This document shows, piece by piece, positions 58,109 to 64,000 of a DNA stretch of 64,000 nt; the first letter of the stretch is position 1, and every line of letters starts with the position of its first letter. The translations under genes and the position numbers were made by a program. Origin of the DNA: Punica granatum (lineage: Eukaryota > Streptophyta > Magnoliopsida > Myrtales > Lythraceae). Below the pieces are notes generated by a model. The model saw nothing but the letters and a program-made list of their open reading frames with translations, was not told where the DNA came from and made no database searches. Where the stretch lies: the NCBI RefSeq assembly GCF_007655135.1, contig NC_045130.1:7750001-7814000 (forward strand). The letters run 5' to 3'.

Positions 58109-59296
58109 AGAATATATGGGATGTGTGATACAACTCTGTGAATTATATGATGTCACCTGATCTTCCACGGGCATTTAATCACGTCGATGCCAAAGCTTGG
58201 AGTATGGACAGGCTGGCTATTTTGGACAGCATGTCTTATATGAAAGGGTAAATCCCAAAATCTGCTGTAAATCCGAGCTAAAACTTCCTGTATAGTCTCT
58301 GTACTCATAGATGGCATTGTTGGTTATGGAAACAGAAATAGTTTGCATAAGGATTCACTGGGAAACACGTCGAGTGTATGGGACGGCTAGAAGAGTTGTA
58401 TGTATGAAGCTGAAAATTGTGAAGCTTTCTGCGTGTTCCATATGTTTGGCAAGATCAATTATATTATCGAATGATAGTTTGTTCCATGCATAATTGTGAT
58501 AAGATAGGACAGGATACAGGTTTGACCATGATGTACGATTATCAATCAAATAAAAAGTTATTCTATGTATCTATCCTTACATCTCCAACTACTGGTGGGG
58601 TGACAGCTAGTTTTGGGATGTTGGGGGATATCATTATTGCCGAACCTAATGCCTACATTGCATTCGCTTGGAAAAAGAGTAATTGAAGAAACATTCAAGT
58701 TGGATTTCTCAAAAAAAAAAAAAAGAGAACAAGTTGGAGATAAAACGTTCCCATTTCACGGTAAAAGCTTTACATGTGTAAGGTTTTTTAGCACGTGCAG
58801 GATTCTACTATAAATAGAAGGTACGCATTTCTATTTCAGTAATTTCTCTCCTACATGGCAAGTCGTCATCGGTCTTTCCAACTTAAGTATCATGGAGTTG
58901 AATTGAGCCATTATCACCCCCAATCAACTTTTCTTGCGTGTTTCACGTTTGAGTTGCATCACCTTGAAGGACCGAAATTGAACGACCGATGGTCACTCTT
59001 CTAAACCCCTTTTTCTTCCTCTAATAATAAAGTGAAGCCATTTTAATATGAACAAAATGTCCAAATACAACGTTATGCAAAACAAATATCTTGGGACACA
59101 TAGAAAAGGAACCAAAATCAACTCGAAAAGCCTCGACAAAAAGACAAGAGCGCTTCTAATTTATATACCAAACAAATTTGTTCAACTAGTCTGGTATATG
59201 CTCCAAGATATATATATTTGATTCGATATGGATTAAAAGTGCGAATACAACTTTGGGTTATAGGTCATATCTTATTTAAGATTAGAAGACATCAAC
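58109..59296. other. Intergenic; contains an accD fragment
   Basis: Presumptive 3' untranslated region of the plastid-protein gene, then the accD fragment, then AT-rich DNA leading to the tRNA gene. No other gene. Confidence 0.5.
58531..58695 (+). pseudogene. accD: Nuclear copy of a plastid accD fragment
   Basis: Reads [20 protein letters not shown] and [20 protein letters not shown] then YIAFA, the strongly conserved core of the plastid-encoded acetyl-CoA carboxylase carboxyltransferase beta subunit. A one-base change in spacing after the AFA codons (GCTTGGAAAAAGAG, where plastid accD has a GK codon pair) shifts frame to RVIEETF. Both ends run abruptly into unrelated sequence; an A-run follows at about 58711-58724. 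Surrounding genes are nuclear and intron-bearing, so this is a nuclear insertion of plastid DNA of about 165 bp, not a functional gene. Confidence 0.9.
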
Positions 59297-59381
59297 GGGG
59301 TGGTGGCGCAGTTGGCTAGCGCGTAGGTCTCATAGCTAAAGAGTGATCCTGAGGTCGAGAGTTCGAGCCTCTCTCACCCCA
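59297..59381 (+). tRNA. trnM: Elongator tRNA-Met (CAT) with intron
   Basis: GGGGTGG pairs with TCACCCC at the ends. The D arm is GCGC-AGTTGGCTA-GCGC, the T arm GAGAG-TTCGAGC-CTCTC with a B box. The anticodon loop contains CAT, followed by an intron of about 11 nt (GCTAAAGAGTG) one base after the anticodon, then ATCCTGAGG. This is the known form of plant nuclear elongator tRNA-Met. A T-run downstream (about 59450) could end pol III transcription. Confidence 0.95.
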
Positions 59382-60200
59382 AATGTGTTGTTTTAATTTA
59401 GTTTTTGGATATAGAATACCTACACTTACTCAAACATAAAAACATTTCAATTTTTTTCTTCCTTTTACTCTTGATTTATTTTAGTTTCCACGACTTATAA
59501 ATACTTTTGTTTTTTCTTTTTATGGAAAATGCTAATAAAATCTAGAAAGGTAATAATTAGATGGGAACCGACTCTACCAACTGAATTTAGATGACTTAAA
59601 ATAATTAAATTTAATTTTACAATATCAGTTTAAATAAATGAAAAATATTACAATAGATGTAGTACAAATTAATTACAAACTAATTAATGTTTTGAATATT
59701 AATAAAAAATGATGGAAGAAATAGAGAGATGTGGACCAAGGGTTAGGGAGAGAGAGAAAAAGAGAAACGGGAGAGAGTGGGAAAGTGATCGAGAAAAAAT
59801 ATAATATTTGATCATGGATATTTATAATTGCAGTTTTAATTACTGGTTGTTATAAAACATAAATATTTTATAAGGTATTTAGAAAATTTAAAAGTTACCC
59901 TTCAAGTTATTCTTTTTTTTAAAAAAAAATTGCTAGTATTTAGCAATCTCGTTGGGGCTTTCATACCTCGCTTTCGTTTAGCTTAATTTCTTTGCTTTTA
60001 TTTTATGCTTTTCTCTTCTGAGCTACGACTTTGTGTAATTCACCGAGAAAGATATATGCACATTATTCCAATCATCGTACAAAAATCACATTTTAGTTAC
60101 CCTTTTCCTCTTAAATAATAATAATAATAATAATACGACTGATAAAATTTAATAGTTTTCCATTGTAAAAATTAGTCATAATAAGGGTTAATAATCAAAA
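59382..60200. other. Intergenic, AT-rich, no gene
   Basis: AT-rich with purine-rich GAGAGAGAAA stretches near 59.74 kb and an AAT microsatellite near 60.12 kb. No coding sequence seen. Confidence 0.5.
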
Positions 60201-60614
60201 TGGGTTATTACGCCAGATATCTCATGGTATCACTCGTTTCTTGAATCTATCTACTTTAAAAATTACCCGAAAATGCCTATAATTTACATATTGTTCTAAA
60301 TCTATTATGCTGTCAATTTATCCATCAATAAAACGTAAATATGTTTCAAACATATCTTATGATTTTCATTTTTTCTCAAATCTTTCTTATGATTTTAATT
60401 TTTTTCTCAAATTTATCAATAGCAAAGAACTACAATGGCAAAAATGAGTGCACTTATATTCCACGTCAGCAACACTATTAAATATTGATGGATAAATTAA
60501 CGCAATGATAGATTTGGAGTCAAATGTAAATCATGAGTCTTTCTAAATAATTTTTAAACATTAGGTAGATTTGACAAATGTGTGATACCATGAGATATTT
60601 GGCGTAATTACCCA
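60201..60614. mobile_element. Mutator-like MITE with 9-bp target duplication
   Basis: Terminal inverted repeats of about 90 bp: the left end starts TGGGTTATTACGCCAGATAT, and the right end read from the other strand starts TGGGTAATTACGCCAAATAT. Both continue with CTCATGGTATCAC. Flanks are TAATCAAAA (60192-60200) and TAACCAAAA (60615-60623), a 9-bp duplication with one mismatch, diagnostic of Mutator superfamily insertion. There is no transposase inside 414 bp. Confidence 0.88.
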
Positions 60615-60683
60615 TAACCAAAAAAATCTCAAACTTTTCACATTTTAACGATTTTAGCACGAAAAATTTTCTTGCTGACAGTG

Positions 60684-60960
60684 AGGGGGGGGGGGGGCCT
60701 CAATGCCGCCCCCCATCCCTTGAATTGGGGTCGCCGGCGACATATAAGTTAAAGGTTTTTCGATTCCGACCGGTGGAGGGCTCGACGCCGACTCCCAACA
60801 CCTCCCTCCCCCAACACAAAATTAGTGTTGTCGGAGACATAAGTTGAGGGTTTCTCGATTTTGACTGGTGAGGGCCTCGACGCTAGTCCCCACCTCCTCA
60901 TTAGCGGTGATGGCTGGCGTCGAGGCCCCCATCGCCGGCTAATTCCCTTCCTCCACATTG
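60684..60960. repeat. G-run and GC-rich imperfect tandem repeat
   Basis: A 13-nt G-run (about 60685-60697) leads into two imperfect copies of about 100 bp. Both contain GACATA(TA)AGTT-AGGTTT-TCGATT, then GGTG-AGG-CTCGACGC. Family likely dispersed; function none apparent. Confidence 0.6.
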
Positions 60961-62321
60961 TCGGTTAGCTATCTTTTATATTTCTTTTTAAAAAAAAATT
61001 AATTTTTTTTAAATATGGGACCCACTCAGCTAATCATCGTGAGTCACGTGGCATCGTCATGTGCACATCAGTAATTTCGATTAAAATTAACCGAAATATT
61101 GATGATGTGCTAACATTGTTATCAAATGGTAGTTTGTGATTTAATTAGTTAAAGAAAAAAATCATGCTAAAATTATTAAAATGTGAAAAATTAGTGTTTT
61201 TTTTTTCCTGTTATTAACCCTCATGGTCTAATTAATCTAGTTTCAAGGGAGAAACAATTGCATTCCTTTCCAAGCAGAACAATGCATTTGTGCAAGATGT
61301 CCCCAACTAATTCCCATGTGAGGGAGCAGACGAAGTGTGCTATGTCTTCTCCACATGATGACATGAACATGAAAATGATGCATCACAAATTGTTTCCACA
61401 TGTAGCTGTATCCATCTTGACCATACCCCTGACCTGACACCAACTTAATTAATTTATTATAGAAGCCTCTTCACCCAAACTCCAAAACCTTTTATATATG
61501 TTTTTTTTTTTTTCTGGAAAAGATCTTTTCTCTATGTCATTCACTTCTTAGTAATTCAGATCTATCTTTGTGAGCAAACCGTACGGGAAGGCTTTGCCCA
61601 ATCTTAGTTTGTCCTAACACTCTCGAGACATGGAATGTAACCTTATGCAATCTCATTACGTGATTAACTCTCTCAAGTAGATCTGAAAACAAGATCGTAG
61701 GATGTTTGGAAACTCACGCTATCGGAAGCAAATTTTGAACCAAATTATTGCTAGCGAAAAGTGAGGTGCTCAATAACACAATTCTACAAAACCGCATGTG
61801 GTTTCAGATCAGGTGGAGAACTATTTAAGCAAAACGCCTAGAGCAACCTACTCATGAGTCCTACATATATCCCGTCCATTATACTGAAATATATAACCTA
61901 GAAAATTATGAGATTTTATGATCTTATCTCGTAATGATATGTCAATTCTTTATTTCTAAATTGTAGGATAAAAGCGACTCATATAATTGAATGACCATCG
62001 GCTATTTTCTCTAGTCGACACTACTAGCCTTTTCCTTCACGTACTTATGTTAAAATAGCTTGCGATTAACTATAAGATCTCGAGATTAGAATCCCCCGTT
62101 GAGCAATAGTTGACCTTCTAATGCAGTCAACTTGAGCTGCCGCCTCTGCCTCCGACTCCGATCCATCTCAGCGGCAGAATCAGCGGCCGGGGGGCATTTA
62201 AGTAAAACCAACTAAGAGCTGTCAGGCACCGACCCAATAAAAGCTGCCCCTTCAATCTCTTGCCCGTCGATTGAATTTAGAGAGAGAAAGTCCGATCCTC
62301 TAGAGAGAGATAGAAAGAGAG
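60961..62321. other. Intergenic, no gene; right end is ENODL promoter
   Basis: No supported coding sequence. The 3' end includes the GA-rich leader (GAGAGAGAAAG, about 62280) of the phytocyanin-like gene. Confidence 0.5.
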
Positions 62322-63154
62322 ATGGCCAATCCCATTCCAAGAAGAAGGCAAAGCAGTCACAATTTCCATTTGCTGTGTGGCCTTCTGTTGTCTCTCATTT
62401 TGGTGCAATCCCCGCAGGTTTCCTGTCGGGAGTACAAGGTTGGAGATTTAGACGCTTGGGGCATTCCCTCCGCTGACAACGGACAAGTCTACGAAAAGTG
62501 GTCTAAATATCACACCTTCAACATCGGTGACACCCTCCGTAAGTAGTCGTCCCATCATGTTTTGGGTTCGATTCCATCCATTTCGACTATAGCTTTCGAA
62601 TAATTGCTGACTGACCGAATAATTAACTATCCGAGAAAGTGCATCTGTTTCACGTCAGTCGTGGATTAGAATACTATTTAGGATATACTCGAGATCTAAT
62701 CGGAGTGGCTGATTGCTTGCTTGATTGATTGATTGATTCAATTGATTGGGCAGTGTTTCTTTACCCGCCGAGCGAGGACTCGGTGATCCAAGTGACCGAG
62801 CAGTCCTACAACACCTGCAACCTCAAGGATCCGATCCTCACCATGAACGACGGCAACTCCCTCTTCAACATCACCTCCCTCGGCACCTTCTTCTTCACCA
62901 GCAGCGTCTCCGGCCGCTGCGAGAAGAAGCAGAAACTCCGCATCTCCGTCGGCAACGTCTCCTCTTCAACTTACGCTCCAGGGCCCTCTGCATTGTCCGA
63001 CATATCCCCGTCTTACCCGACCGTCTTCGGGAGCATCCCCCAGGGGTCCTCTTCTTCTTCTTTTTCTATTTCTTTGACGGTGCAGAGCTTCCCGGTCTCA
63101 TCCGCGGTTGCCATTGGATTTGCCACTTTTGCAACGGTCAGAGGCGTATTTTGA
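62322..63154 (+). CDS. Early nodulin-like protein (phytocyanin family), GPI-anchored
   Basis: Two exons, 62322-62538 and 62754-63154, joined in phase 1 (DTL|LFLYPPSED), give 205 residues. Order: signal peptide (about 1-35), plastocyanin-like domain (YKVGDLDAWGIP to KLRISV), a Ser/Pro-rich arabinogalactan-like spacer (STYAPGPS, SPSYPTV, SSSSS) and a hydrophobic C-terminus suited to GPI anchoring. The domain has the two disulfide cysteines (YNTCN and GRCEKK), but the copper-ligand positions are not His/Cys: the usual C-x-x-x-x-H block reads TSSVSGRC. It should therefore not bind copper, as is typical of ENODL proteins. Expected at the outer face of the plasma membrane. Position of the intron within the domain matches the family. 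The ATG at 62322 starts the signal peptide. Confidence 0.93.
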
Positions 63155-64000
63155 TAAAAGTAATAATTCCATCTCTCCCTCTTTGTTCTTTCTTTCCAAC
63201 TCTGTTATTGATAATTATTTGTTCATGGATTTATAGTTACTGTTGGGGTTGATGTGGTCCGACCATTTTATTTTTAGGAAATTTTGGTGATGTCATAAAT
63301 GTTATTCTTTCCAGCAAAGAACAAGTAATAATTGTTCGCGGTTTATTCCAATATTGTGCGCAATTTATAAGCTATCATCCATTTATATAGAGCCGTGAAC
63401 CCCAAAGATGGTCTTACATTCCATGTAAAATATGTACTATATATAATTAATATTCTCGGAATTTATTTCATTCATCTTCGCTCGGATCAACTGTTAATTT
63501 CGCTTTTTCATTTTCTGATGAATAAATATGGCCTTTCAATATATTTTAAATATAATAATTTCTTGAGTTATGTGTTCGATATATATATTGGGGAGGAAAT
63601 ATGAGAATCTATGCGAAAGGAAAAGGGGAAGCAGAGAGTGCTTTCTCTTTTGATATTTCCTAAGAAAAGGATAGCAATAGGCATCGGAATGTGGAAAAGG
63701 AAGATCTAGGGTTTGATTGGACCACGTGAGTCCAACAATTCAATTGAACAAAACCGACACAAATAATATAGTAGGGAGGTGGCCCTTGCTATGCACGATC
63801 ATCAATACCCGCTAATTATAAATCGTAAAATATAAATATAAATAATATTTTTTGATTATTATTAAGTAATTACAGATCATCAAAATTTATATAGAAATTC
63901 ATATAATTGATATATATTCATTGAAATAGTGAATATATTTTATATAAAAAATACTTACTTTACTCATTTGATATTGACATACCGTAATAGTTCTTTGAGC
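63155..64000. other. 3' flank of ENODL gene, no further gene
   Basis: AT-rich DNA to the end of the window; no coding sequence recognised. Confidence 0.5.

Noticed and set aside
61240..61445. Possible microRNA precursor or small protein on the minus strand
   Set aside because: Some self-complementary words but no extended stem, and no recognisable miRNA or protein family.
1..64000. CRISPR arrays, phage defence islands or operons
   Set aside because: The window is plant nuclear DNA; the tandem repeats seen are microsatellites, local duplications or transposon parts, without repeat-spacer structure.

Overview
This is nuclear DNA of a flowering plant, almost certainly a eudicot; the species cannot be fixed from the sequence. 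The evidence is intron-containing genes with GT-AG splice sites, a plant MIR166 hairpin, plant-only families (HD-Zip I, receptor-like protein, DUF538, phytocyanin-like), an intron-bearing elongator tRNA-Met, a nuclear fragment of plastid accD, and AT-rich intergenic DNA full of small transposons. Nothing looks prokaryotic, and there is no CRISPR array or operon.

Layout. 0-14.8 kb: gene-poor, holding a MIR166 gene (minus), two copies of one SINE-like repeat, a decayed LINE reverse transcriptase and four copies of a second dispersed repeat. 14.8-19.6 kb: a two-exon HD-Zip class I gene (plus, ATHB-7/12-like, MITE in its intron) and an eight-exon EMB8-type alpha/beta hydrolase (minus). 24.2-27.4 kb: a single-exon LRR receptor-like protein. 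27.9-28.5 kb: a broken heavy-metal-associated (HMA) domain gene. 29-36 kb: a tandem cluster of very small three-exon genes (minus) encoding 63-65 aa secreted peptide precursors with a conserved C-terminus GS-x-P-A-P-x-H-G-P-R-D-L-G-G; two copies are intact and others are decaying. I cannot match this family to a named peptide hormone, and it is the most interesting item here. 39.8-40.3 kb: a DUF538 gene (minus). 45.8-50.1 kb: a TBC RabGAP gene with two phase-compatible alternative first exons, one encoding a membrane-spanning N-terminus and one a Ser/Pro-rich N-terminus. 52.2-53.0 kb: an At1g01500-like single-exon gene. 53.5-55.9 kb: a non-autonomous LTR element with 5-bp target duplication and a hairpin-rich tandem array inside. 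56.3-58.1 kb: a three-exon plastid-targeted coiled-coil membrane protein. 58.5 kb: plastid accD fragment. 59.3 kb: tRNA-Met. 60.2 kb: Mutator-type MITE with 9-bp target duplication. 62.3-63.2 kb: an early-nodulin-like (phytocyanin) gene.

The genes do not form one pathway; this is ordinary plant gene order with independent transcription units. The one suggestive link is an LRR receptor-like protein 2-12 kb from a tandem family of putative secreted peptides; any ligand-receptor relation is speculation. Exon boundaries were worked out by hand from reading frame, splice dinucleotides and family conservation; no transcript data or database search was available.
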